The notes under the pieces were generated by a model. It was not told the DNA's origin. It searched no databases and saw only the letters and a program-made list of their open reading frames with translations. A stretch of DNA of 43,333 nt, taken from assembly GCA_022822665.1 (NCBI GenBank), contig JAJEAR010000046.1, positions 1 through 43,333 on the forward strand, in the 5' to 3' direction. This document shows positions 18,574-26,226 of this stretch, piece by piece. Position 1 is the stretch's first letter. The number at the start of each line of letters is the position of its first letter. Position numbers and translations under genes: made by a program. Source of the stretch: Alphaproteobacteria bacterium. GTDB lineage: Bacteria; Pseudomonadota; Alphaproteobacteria; Thalassobaculales; Thalassobaculaceae.

Positions 18574-19350
18574 TCAGCCCCGGCCCAGTGCCGGCGTGCC
18601 GTCGGTCCCGGCGAGCACTTCGGCGACGTGGCGGAACGCGATGTCGTGACCCTCGCGGCTCGCCTTGCCCGCCATGTTGAGCAGGCAGCCGAGGTCCCCG
18701 GCAAGCACCAGCCCGGCGTCGGCGGCGACGATGTTCGCGAGCTTGTTCGCAACCATCGCGTCGGAAATTTCGGGATACTTGACGCAGAAGGTTCCCCCGA
18801 AGCCGCAGCAGACCTCGGCTTCGGTCATTTCCGCGAGCTCGAGCCCGTCCACGGACGCGAGCAGGCGGCGCGGCTGCTCGCGCACCCCGAGTTCGCGCAG
18901 GCCGGAACACGAGTCGTGATAGGTGGCGCGGGCCTCACACCGGGCCTCGACCGAGGTAACACCGAGCACGTCGACGAGAAACGAGACCAGTTCGTGGCAG
19001 CGGGCGGCCAGGTGGCGGGCCCGGTGGCCGAGTTCCGCATCGTCGGCGAACAGGTCGGCGAGGTGGTGATGCAGCATCCCGGCACACGACCCTGACGGAA
19101 TCACCACGTGGTCGCAGTCCGCGAACCCGTCGAGCAGGGTGCGGGCCACCGCCCGCGCCCCGGCGTTGTCACCCGAGTTGTAGGCCGGCTGCCCGCAACA
19201 GCCCTGAGACCGCGGCACCACGACCTCGCAGCCCGCGTCCTCGAGCAGACGGATCGCGGCAAAGCCGACCGAGGGACGGAACAGGTCTACGAGACAGGTG
19301 ACGAACAACCCGACCCGAAGCGGCTTCTCATCGCGTTGGGGTGCCTGCAT
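18574..19350 (-). CDS. lutA: L-lactate utilisation protein LutA (cysteine-rich domain protein)
   Basis: The 258-residue protein has two CCG-type cysteine-rich domains, as in GlpC, heterodisulphide reductase HdrB and LutA. The first ends in 'SQGCCGQPAYNSGD', the second in 'EVCCGFGGTFCVKYPEIS'. The N-terminus 'RVGLFVTCLVDLFRPSVGFA' is a LutA signature. It is the first gene of lutABC, with GGAG five bases before the ATG. The AT-richer accessory island begins roughly 50-160 bp upstream of this start, so the operon promoter may lie at the island junction. Confidence 0.93.
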   Translation of the reverse strand: MQAPQRDEKPLRVGLFVTCLVDLFRPSVGFAAIRLLEDAGCEVVVPRSQGCCGQPAYNSGDNAGARAVARTLLDGFADCDHVVIPSGSCAGMLHHHLADLFADDAELGHRARHLAARCHELVSFLVDVLGVTSVEARCEARATYHDSCSGLRELGVREQPRRLLASVDGLELAEMTEAEVCCGFGGTFCVKYPEISDAMVANKLANIVAADAGLVLAGDLGCLLNMAGKASREGHDIAFRHVAEVLAGTDGTPALGRG

Positions 19351-19408
19351 GCAAGCTCCGTCGTGGTTGACTCCGCACCATGCGAAATCGGTATTCGTGA
19401 TGCAAGGC

Positions 19409-19491
19409 GTCAGTCCGGCACGTCAAGGGTCGCACTCAAGTCCTGTGGCTCGTAGACGGTCGCCGTTCGTTGTCACCACGGTCAGTCCGGC
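19409..19491. repeat. 11-bp direct repeat at the left island junction
   Basis: GTCAGTCCGGC occurs at 19409-19419 and again at 19481-19491, 72 bp apart, in the non-coding gap between lutA and tcmP. The flanking bases differ after the repeat. It could be a trace of an insertion or excision event at the island edge, or coincidence in short sequence. Confidence 0.3.
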
Positions 19492-19513
19492 TTGAGGCGA
19501 TCCTTTTGTGTTC

Positions 19514-20401
19514 TCAAGATGGTGGCCTTACACGGTCACCAAGTTTCATGATGTGATCCGCAATTGGGGCCCCTCGGCCATGCGAGGATGCCCACATCAG
19601 GTAGTACAATGGCCTTCCTTGCGTATTTCTTACCAAACTAGGCGCGACTGTGTGGCCAAAGGCGTTGTTCAGTCGCCGTTGGTAAAGCCCCAGGAGCCGT
19701 TCAACTGTTTCTCGACTCTTTTCCGGCAAGTCATTCCCAAACAATCCGGTCTGCTGTTCGTAGGCTAAATCGTACCACTCACGGGTGCCGAAGCAGTTGT
19801 CCAAGAGATCCATCCAGCTCTGCCGAACGTCTGGATCTTTCGTGATAAGTCTGTTGATTGCCATGTTAATTGGGAAGTTTATTATCGCGTCAACCTTGCC
19901 CGTTCCGGCCAGGGCTTCGACAGTCTTCCATTCAAGATGCGGGCCATATGGATCCAGAAATGCTACACCTCTGGCAAATTCAGGAAATTTACGCGCGAGG
20001 TTTTGAACGCCCGAATTTGCGTCTTCAACCGCCACACAGACTTTTTTGTGAGGATATTCCTCCTTGAGATTGCAAAGTAGATTTGCTCGACGTTTATCCG
20101 CTTCAAAAAAGTAATATTGATCAAATCCGGGGCCCGTTCCAAGGGCACGTAAAGGAGAGCCCTTTATGTATTCTTCTTGCGCAGTTTCCTGTTCCGAATC
20201 TAGCAGATCACCAAGGGTAACGGAATCCTGTTCCGGTGCACGAATCCTAGACCAACCAGCGCCCGCGAAAGCATCGATATAGATTAACTTGAATTTCTGG
20301 TTTTTCATCACCTTGTGGTACGCTGCCAAGTAACTTTCCAGAGCATCGAGTTTTTGCTTGGCCCATGGTCCAACAACGTTTTCTGCATGTGACTTCTTCA
20401 C
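19514..20401 (-). CDS. tcmP: Three-Cys-motif partner protein TcmP
   Basis: The 295-residue protein is of the family named for regular adjacency to DUF5131 proteins; no function is established. Residues about 30-60 contain 'LIYIDAFAGAG', which resembles motif I of class I SAM-dependent methyltransferases. 'VAFLDPYGPHLEW' resembles a D-P-P-Y-type motif IV, and 'IINFPINMAINRLI' follows. I infer a Rossmann-like methyltransferase fold, possibly acting on nucleic acid. The GTG at 20401 is chosen because GGGGAGG lies five bases upstream; longer frames run into the neighbouring gene. It lies 25 bp downstream of the DUF5131 gene in the same direction. Base composition is clearly more AT-rich than flanking lut and CaiB genes, indicating transfer. 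Confidence 0.85.
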   Translation of the reverse strand: MKKSHAENVVGPWAKQKLDALESYLAAYHKVMKNQKFKLIYIDAFAGAGWSRIRAPEQDSVTLGDLLDSEQETAQEEYIKGSPLRALGTGPGFDQYYFFEADKRRANLLCNLKEEYPHKKVCVAVEDANSGVQNLARKFPEFARGVAFLDPYGPHLEWKTVEALAGTGKVDAIINFPINMAINRLITKDPDVRQSWMDLLDNCFGTREWYDLAYEQQTGLFGNDLPEKSRETVERLLGLYQRRLNNAFGHTVAPSLVRNTQGRPLYYLMWASSHGRGAPIADHIMKLGDRVRPPS

Positions 20402-20426
20402 TCTGACCTCCCCAGGTGTGGTACCA

Positions 20427-21185
20427 TTAGAAGACGTGCGACTCCAGAATGGTTTTCGGCACAACGTGTTTAGGAAAACCGTTCCATAACCTGTCATCAA
20501 GCAGCCGGCCATTGGACTTTGGTCGGGGACCGCCCCATTGCTTGAAGAAGAACTCGACCTTGTCGCGTTTGCACATATCACGGAGTGAGCGCGCCCAGTC
20601 GGGATTCATAGACCGGGCCCCCGGACCACTTTCGCCTCCGACGATCGCCCAGGCAATTCCGCGCAGGTCCACCTCCGCAATAGGTCCGAGGAGCGGTTCA
20701 AACGAGATGAACCGTGCCTCCGAGTTGATAGCCTTCAAATGTGAGATTCGACTGATGTGCGCCGAGTCCTCGACCGACACGCCAAGCCAAATGTGCAGTG
20801 GTACGGTTCCTCCGTCATATCGCGCACGGACATAATTCCGCATGAGGGAGCTTCGCTTCGTCAGTACTTGAAATACGTGCCAATCGGCCCGTTCCATGAC
20901 ATCGAAAACACGGTCTATGAAGGACCGGTCAATGTTCTTGTGAAACAGGTCACTCATCGAGTTCACGAAGATCATCCGCGGCTTGCGCCACTTGACCGGA
21001 TACTCGAGCCTGGATGGCCAGAGTCTAAGTTCGAAGCCCTGCTCGTAGGGATGACCAGTGATACCGCGCCACCGTTCTGCAAAGCGCTCGGCGTAGCAGT
21101 TGTCGCAACCAGGACCGATCTTGGTGCATCCAGTGACAGGGTTCCAGGTCATGTCTGTCCATTCGATTTCGGATTTCTGTGCCAA
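20427..21185 (-). CDS. DUF5131 family protein (phage Gp37/Gp68-like, three-Cys-motif)
   Basis: The 252-residue protein begins with the family hallmark 'IEWTDMTWNPVTGCTKIGPGCDNCYAE'-like segment, with cysteines in a Cx6Cx2C spacing at residues about 20, 27 and 30 that could bind an Fe-S cluster or zinc. 'VNSMSDLFH', 'FQVLTKR', 'WLGVSVED', 'FISFEPLLG' and 'WAIVGGESGPGAR' are the other conserved blocks, and 'EFFFKQWG' closes the domain. Homologues occur in phages and mobile regions; the fold is thought to be radical-SAM-like but the function is unknown. It starts with TTG at 21185 (no ATG fits), with GGAG eight bases upstream. It is the first gene of a two-gene unit with tcmP. Confidence 0.86.
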   Translation of the reverse strand: MAQKSEIEWTDMTWNPVTGCTKIGPGCDNCYAERFAERWRGITGHPYEQGFELRLWPSRLEYPVKWRKPRMIFVNSMSDLFHKNIDRSFIDRVFDVMERADWHVFQVLTKRSSLMRNYVRARYDGGTVPLHIWLGVSVEDSAHISRISHLKAINSEARFISFEPLLGPIAEVDLRGIAWAIVGGESGPGARSMNPDWARSLRDMCKRDKVEFFFKQWGGPRPKSNGRLLDDRLWNGFPKHVVPKTILESHVF

Positions 21186-21269
21186 TGTCCTGTCTCCGGT
21201 TTCTTACAAGACCGCTTGTGCACGCTGCTCGGGCATGACCAACATGGTGCAGGCCATGGAATTCGCCAT

Positions 21270-21488
21270 GAGGCAAGGGTGAATAGTAAACGGACAGCAC
21301 ATTGCGGGTTTTGAGCCAGATGACGAATTCCTTGAGACAGACCCGAAGGTACTTGTACCGCAGACCGCACCAGATGCTTCGTATCCGTCTCTTGAGAGGG
21401 CAGCAGATTGGGTAGATGCGAGGGGACCGAGGCGTCCGGTGGTATCGCAAACGACTTGCGTTTCGCGGTGGTTGGATGGCACACACGC
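21270..21488 (-). pseudogene. Decayed C-terminal remnant of an IS1595-family transposase
   Basis: Successive pieces of this stretch, in three different frames, align with the C-terminal half of the better-preserved IS1595-type transposase at 21970-22906. 'ACVPSNHRETQVVCDT' (21441-21488) matches ASLPYDQHEVHVVGDT. 'GLRYKYLRVCLKEFVIWLKTR' (from 21366 downwards) matches GLKSKHLQAYLDEFVLRFNRR. 'CAVRLLFTLA' (near 21275-21310) matches HAAFRLLFSLA. The order and direction are conserved, with at least two frameshifts. It is therefore a diverged, long-dead relative, not a copy of the neighbouring element. It ends about 90 bp before the DUF5131 start. Confidence 0.7.
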
Positions 21489-21599
21489 GTTTGTTGTCCC
21501 GAGACCGCCTCGATCCGATGCGTTGTCTTCTCTCGTCGGGCACACGCTCGTTTTTGCTGGAGCGACCTGCGTGCGGTCGCGCAGGGCAAGTGACTTCAA

Positions 21600-21926
21600 A
21601 TTTCGAACGTCTGGGGCCGGAACAACTGCGACCTCGCCGATGTTCAATTCGATGCCGCTCGCGTGGCTGTTGTCCGTCAGCGCTGGGAACCTCGTTGCGG
21701 TCTCGGCCATGTCAGGGATGTCGCGACGGCAGTCGGTCAGGCGCTCGCGCTGGTCGAGGTCAAAAGTCGTCTCGCCCTCCCTGCGAAAACGCTCGATCCG
21801 TTCCGCAAGCGAAGCGTTGTAGAACTGACGCCGTTCCTTGAGCGTTAAATCCATCCGTCGCCACGTCGATGACTTCTCCGGCAGCAATCCGTGTTCCACC
21901 CGACGATGTGAGATTGAACCAGTCAT
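21600..21926 (-). CDS. Unrecognised ORF fragment between two IS1595 elements
   Basis: An open frame beginning at ATG 21926 (MTGSISHRRVEHGLL...) encodes about 108 residues before it runs, still in frame, into sequence related to a decayed transposase. Residues 18-60 are charged and predicted helical (LTLKERRQFYNASLAERIERFRREGE), with a heptad-like pattern. I do not recognise a family. The frame stays open through the junction, so the true end is unclear; the limit given is where transposase similarity has not yet begun. It may be the 5' part of a gene truncated by the insertion, or non-coding. Confidence 0.35.
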
Positions 21927-21969
21927 GCGCCTCTTTCGAACAAGACATAAATTGTATATAAACAAGCGC

Positions 21970-22906
21970 TTATACACTTGGTTTTAATTTGATCAACATG
22001 TTGCAGGTCTTAGGTTCGGCGTTGATGGCGAGGCTGAACAGTAAACGGAAGGCGGCGTGTCTGGTTCTGCGCCGATTGAACCGGAGGACAAATTCGTCGA
22101 GATAGGCTTGGAGGTGCTTGGACTTCAACCCGTGGTAGACGCCGTACGCCCATCCCTTGAGGTAGGAATAGATCTGGTGGATCCAGGGAAAAATGAGATG
22201 AGCGGGGGTGTCCCCGACGACATGCACCTCGTGTTGGTCGTAGGGAAGGCTGGCGTATCCAGGCCAGCCGTCGGTCTTGATGGTTGCGTCGAAATCGGTG
22301 GCGATTTCGAGGATCTGCTCGATTTCGACGGCGCCGTACGAGGAGAGTTCGGCCAACCGAAGCCGGCCAGGCGTATTTCCATCACCGAGTTCGAGCGCAC
22401 GGATAATGAACATCTTGCCGTCGTGGCTGCGGCCCCGCCGACTCGCGGGCGGATCGTTCCTGATCCGGGAGGGAAGACTGGCCTCGTCAACTTCGACCAG
22501 ACCTGTCAACGGGTTGCGCTCGGGGTCAAGCATCGCTGAGCGCAGTTTGTGGGCGAGCAGCCAGGCGCTCCAGCACCATCCGATCCCTAGCTGTTTTTGC
22601 AGCTGCAGCGCAGAGATCCCGTTGGAATGAGTCGCCATCAGATAGGCAGCCCAGAACCAGATTGTCAGTGGCAGCTTGCTGGCATGCAGCAACGTTCCGG
22701 CCGTCACCGGCGTCTGCCGGCTGCAACACCCGGTACACTCGAGGGTATGAGGCTTGCCGCGTAGTGCCCATCCCTTGTCATGACCGCATTCGGGGCAAAC
22801 GAGACCGACCGTCCGGCCAGAGCATCTCGATCAACCAAGCAGCGCAGGCGTCATCGTCCGGGAACAGACGTTGGAAAGCGAGAAGGTTCTTTGGATACGT
22901 CGGCAT
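21970..22906 (-). pseudogene. IS1595-family transposase, inactivated by a 4-bp duplication
   Basis: The N-terminal part (MPTYPKNLLAFQRLFPDDDACAAWL..., 32 codons from ATG 22906) ends at WPD. The next codons are knocked out of frame by a tandem GACC-GACC at 22803-22810 on the plus strand. Removing one copy restores a 310-residue IS1595-type protein with a zinc-ribbon (CPECG...CTGCC). It also has catalytic acidic residues in 'LVEVDEASL' and 'IKTDGWPGY', and the C-terminal 'HGLKSKHLQAYLDEFVLRFNRR' signature. Where most family members read S-N-L-K this one has S-Y-L-K, which may affect a metal ligand. The downstream frame alone (21970-22707) lacks the zinc ribbon. Imperfect inverted ends containing ATACACT may lie near 21972 and 22985. 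Confidence 0.8.
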
Positions 22907-23371
22907 TGGCGGGCTCCGCAGCTGAAGAACGAACAAGGAACAATATAGATGTTCCACACGGAGATTGCAATAATAACATTCAGTGTATGAATACGAAAGC
23001 CGGAACCAGGTGCGTAAGCGGTTAGGGACATATAGGGAACTCAAGTGCAGATTTCGACCATCAGGGTTCCTTTTCAAGAATCGTAGGGCGCAAACGAGCC
23101 CTGCCTGTCGGCGTCGTATATCAGCTCGGTATCGGCCTCGATCGCTGGCCAGATGTTCCGGCCTCTGGCCAAACTCCCCTCGGCGCCGACAACTCTGGAA
23201 CTCGGTGGCGCAGGCACGGCGAACGATCATGCATGCTGCGCACCTGCACTCTCGTTCATGGCCGGCGTTCCCTCCCGTCCGGCCAGTGGCAGTCGAACAA
23301 GTCCACGGACCTGGGGCGAGACACAACGGGCCAGTTGCCCGGGACGCGGATGCACCGCCGGGGTTCAGCGA
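22907..23371. other. Non-coding right edge of the accessory island
   Basis: About 465 bases carry no convincing gene. The left part (to about 23100) is AT-rich and includes the outer end of the IS1595-like element. From about 23100 the composition returns to the GC-rich background, marking the right boundary of the island next to the CaiB-family gene. Open frames here are short and lack recognisable domains. No tRNA gene or clear attachment site was seen. Confidence 0.5.
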
Positions 23372-24520
23372 TCAGAGCGACCCGGCATTCTGCGTTGCGC
23401 CTGCAATCTCGGTGAGGAGTTCCCCGGTGTGCTGGCCCGCGCGCGCGACCCAGGGGCGGGCCGAGACCGCGGCAGTCTCGAACAGCATCGGCGTGTTGGC
23501 GACCTGGTAGACCGCGCTCCCGTCGGTCACCCTGACCGCGGCTCCCCGGGCCCTGACCTGCCCGCTCGAAAGCGAGTCGGCGAGCGTCAGGTAGCGGGTG
23601 CACGGACACCCCTCGGCATTGATGCGGCGGTCGAGCTCATCGGCCGGGCGGGTCCGTGTCACGGCATCGATCTCGCCCAGAAGCTCGTCCCAGTTGTCGA
23701 TCCGCGCCGACGCGGTGGCAAAACGCGGATCGTCGAGCCACGCGCCGCGCTCCAGCGCGCGGGCAAGTGCCGCGAAGTTGGCCCCGCTGATCGGTGCGAC
23801 CATGAGGAACCCGTCGCGTGCGCGCACCGGCGCGAACACCGGCGCCTGCCCGGCATCGGGAAGCTGTGCCGCCTGGTACTCGTGGGCCATCATGTTGTGG
23901 ATCGTATCCATCATCGCAACATCGATCCGCTGGCCGCGGCCGGTGCGGTCGCGGCCGAACAGTGCTGCCGCGATCGCTGCACAGCCATGCACGCCGCCCA
24001 TGAAGTCGGGCGCGTTGCTGCGATGCCTGAGCGGGCGATCGAGAGCCGGTTCGTAGTCCATCATCATCATGTCGAAGCCGCTGGCCGCGTTGATGATGGT
24101 GGCGAACGCCGGCTTGCCGGCGTCCGGGCCGGTCTGGCCGTAGCCGGAGATCGAACAGTACACGAGGTCGGGCTTGAGCTCGCGCAGCTGCTCCCAGGCG
24201 AGCCCGAGTCGGGCCATCACTCCCGGCCGGTAGTTCTCCACCACCACGTCGACCCGGGATGCGAGCGCACGGACCGTCGCCAGGTCCTCCGCGGACTTCA
24301 GGTCGAGCTCGACCGACTTCTTGCCGCAGTTCAGATGCCCGAAATACGCCGACACCCCGTCGCGGAACGGCGGCGCCTTGCGCATGACCTCGCCGCCCGG
24401 CGGCTCGACCTTGATCACTTCGGCACCCATGTCGGCAAGCAGCCGCGTGCAGTACGGGCCGGCCACGTACATGGTGAAGTCGAGTACCCGGACGCCTTCA
24501 AGCGGTCCCGCGCCGGTCAT
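23372..24520 (-). CDS. CaiB/BaiF-family CoA-transferase (class III)
   Basis: The 382-residue class III CoA-transferase has the family N-terminus 'GVRVLDFTMYVAGPYCTRLLADMGAEVIKVEPPGG', then 'NCGKKSVELDLKS' and 'VVVENYRPGVMARLGL'. The catalytic aspartate is probably Asp172 in 'NAPDFMGGVHG', aligning with the Asp that carries the acyl intermediate in formyl-CoA transferase. 'GRGQRIDVAMMDT' is also typical. The substrate cannot be assigned from sequence. The ATG at 24520 overlaps the stop of the upstream Ntn-hydrolase gene (ATGA), so the two are translationally coupled and probably act on one pathway. Confidence 0.9.
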   Translation of the reverse strand: MTGAGPLEGVRVLDFTMYVAGPYCTRLLADMGAEVIKVEPPGGEVMRKAPPFRDGVSAYFGHLNCGKKSVELDLKSAEDLATVRALASRVDVVVENYRPGVMARLGLAWEQLRELKPDLVYCSISGYGQTGPDAGKPAFATIINAASGFDMMMMDYEPALDRPLRHRSNAPDFMGGVHGCAAIAAALFGRDRTGRGQRIDVAMMDTIHNMMAHEYQAAQLPDAGQAPVFAPVRARDGFLMVAPISGANFAALARALERGAWLDDPRFATASARIDNWDELLGEIDAVTRTRPADELDRRINAEGCPCTRYLTLADSLSSGQVRARGAAVRVTDGSAVYQVANTPMLFETAAVSARPWVARAGQHTGELLTEIAGATQNAGSL

Positions 24521-26226
24521 CGGCCCATGGCCCGGGCGGACCGGCGCGGATCGGCGCCGCCGCAGATCACGCCGCTTTCGAGATCGGCGCTGATGGCGCA
24601 CACACCGGCCACTGCATCCGAGCGTTCACCCAGCCACTCCACGTCGTGGCCGCGCCGGGCCAGTTCCGCGGCCGCGTCGGGCGCAATTCCTGGCTCGATC
24701 GCGAGCCGGCCCGGGCTGCTGAGGTGTGGTTCGAAGGAATTGGGATGGCTGGAGGTCACGAACCTGGGCGCCTCGACCGCGTGCTGGATCGCCATGCCGA
24801 AGACGAAGTGGTTGAGGAAGACCTGCAGCATGCCCTGGGGCTGCGCATCCCCGCCGGGCGCGCCGAACGGCATGATCCGCGCACCCGCAACCCGCGCCAT
24901 CGCCGGGTTAGGTGTCAGCCGCGGCCGCTTGCCCGGCGCAATTGACGAGGCGTGGCCGTCGAGCGCGAAGGACTGCGAGCCCCGCGCCGACGGGCACAGG
25001 CCGAGGCCAGGGATCACCGGGCTTTCGAACGAGACGTCTGACGGCGTGATCGAGCACACGTTGCCCCACCGGTCCATGGCGCAGGCATAGGAAGTATCGG
25101 CCGCCGCCTCGCTCGGACTGCGATCGACATGGGCACTCCACGAAACACCGCCGTAGCCGGGAATGTCGCCCGCCGGCGGCATGCCGGGCCATGCCCGATC
25201 GCGATCGATCAGCGCACGGCGTCCCGCCGCGTACTCCTCCGACAGCAGCCGGTCGATCGGGACCGGGACATGGTCGGGGTCGCCGTAGAACCGTTCCCGG
25301 TCGGCGAGGACCAGCTTGATGGTCTCGGCAACGAGGTGGACGTAGTCAGCCGTGTTGTGTCCCGCAGACACGAGATCGTGGCCGTCCAGGATGCGCAGCA
25401 TCTGCAGCAGCGTCGGTCCCTGGCACCAGGGCCGGCAGCTGTAGACGTCGATGCCGCGGAAACTGATCGTCTGCGGGGCCTCGACGGGGGTGCGGTGCCC
25501 GGCGAGGTCCCCGGCCGACAGCAGGCCGCCGTTCTCCGCGTGGTAGTCGACGATGCGCCGGGCGATATCGCCAACGTAGAAGGCATCGCGCGCCGCCGCG
25601 AGCCCGGCATCCCGCCCGCCGCTCGCAGCCGCGGCCTCTTCGTCGGCCATGTACTGGATGGTCCCCGCCAGGTCCTCCTGGACCAGCAGGTCGCCGAGCT
25701 CCGGGACCTCCCCGTCCTTCAGCCAGATCCGGGCGTTTTCCGGCCAGCTCCGGTATCCGTCGCGGTGGCGTCCGAGGAACCGGTGCATCGCTGGGTGGAT
25801 GGTAAACCCCTCGCGCGCAAGTCGAATCGCCGGGGCTGCGACCTCGCCGAACGACATGGTCCCGAACCGGCGCAGCGCGGTGATCCAGGCATCGGGTGCG
25901 GCCGGAACCACGGTCCGGAGCAGTCCGAGCGGGATGCGGCCGTCGGCGAACATTTCGGGGCGCACCGCCGCCGGCCAGCCGCCCAGCCCGGCGAGGCTTG
26001 TCACCTCGGCACCCTCGGCCATGCAGATCAGCATTGGCGCGACGCCCGAAAACTGCACCTGGTCGCTGTGCACGACGCCGAGCGCAATTCCCGCCGCGAC
26101 ACCGGCGTCGACGGCGTTGCCTCCCGCCTCCAGTACCTCGTGACCGGCCTCGGTCGCGAGGTAGTGCCCGGCAACCACCATGTGCCGGCGTGCCATGATC
26201 ATCGGTTGCTGCGGTTGCTCGGTCAT
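24517..26226 (-). CDS. Gamma-glutamyltranspeptidase-like Ntn hydrolase
   Basis: The 569-residue Ntn hydrolase of the GGT family is made as a single chain that cleaves itself before a threonine; the predicted site is Thr in 'AAADTSYACAMDRWGN' (about residue 376). 'ATEAGHEVLEAGGNAVDAGVAAGIALGVV', 'SCRPWCQGPTLLQMLRIL' and 'PNPAMARVAGARIMPFGAPGGD' are the family blocks. Two features are unusual. No signal peptide is present, so it should be cytoplasmic. The segment that in true GGTs reads D-[FY]-R-E-x-A-P, with the arginine that binds the gamma-glutamyl carboxylate, reads 'SLAGLGGWP' here. A non-gamma-glutamyl substrate is therefore likely; HpxW-type oxamate amidohydrolase or other amidases are alternatives. 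It overlaps the CoA-transferase gene. Confidence 0.87.
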   Translation of the reverse strand: MTEQPQQPMIMARRHMVVAGHYLATEAGHEVLEAGGNAVDAGVAAGIALGVVHSDQVQFSGVAPMLICMAEGAEVTSLAGLGGWPAAVRPEMFADGRIPLGLLRTVVPAAPDAWITALRRFGTMSFGEVAAPAIRLAREGFTIHPAMHRFLGRHRDGYRSWPENARIWLKDGEVPELGDLLVQEDLAGTIQYMADEEAAAASGGRDAGLAAARDAFYVGDIARRIVDYHAENGGLLSAGDLAGHRTPVEAPQTISFRGIDVYSCRPWCQGPTLLQMLRILDGHDLVSAGHNTADYVHLVAETIKLVLADRERFYGDPDHVPVPIDRLLSEEYAAGRRALIDRDRAWPGMPPAGDIPGYGGVSWSAHVDRSPSEAAADTSYACAMDRWGNVCSITPSDVSFESPVIPGLGLCPSARGSQSFALDGHASSIAPGKRPRLTPNPAMARVAGARIMPFGAPGGDAQPQGMLQVFLNHFVFGMAIQHAVEAPRFVTSSHPNSFEPHLSSPGRLAIEPGIAPDAAAELARRGHDVEWLGERSDAVAGVCAISADLESGVICGGADPRRSARAMGR

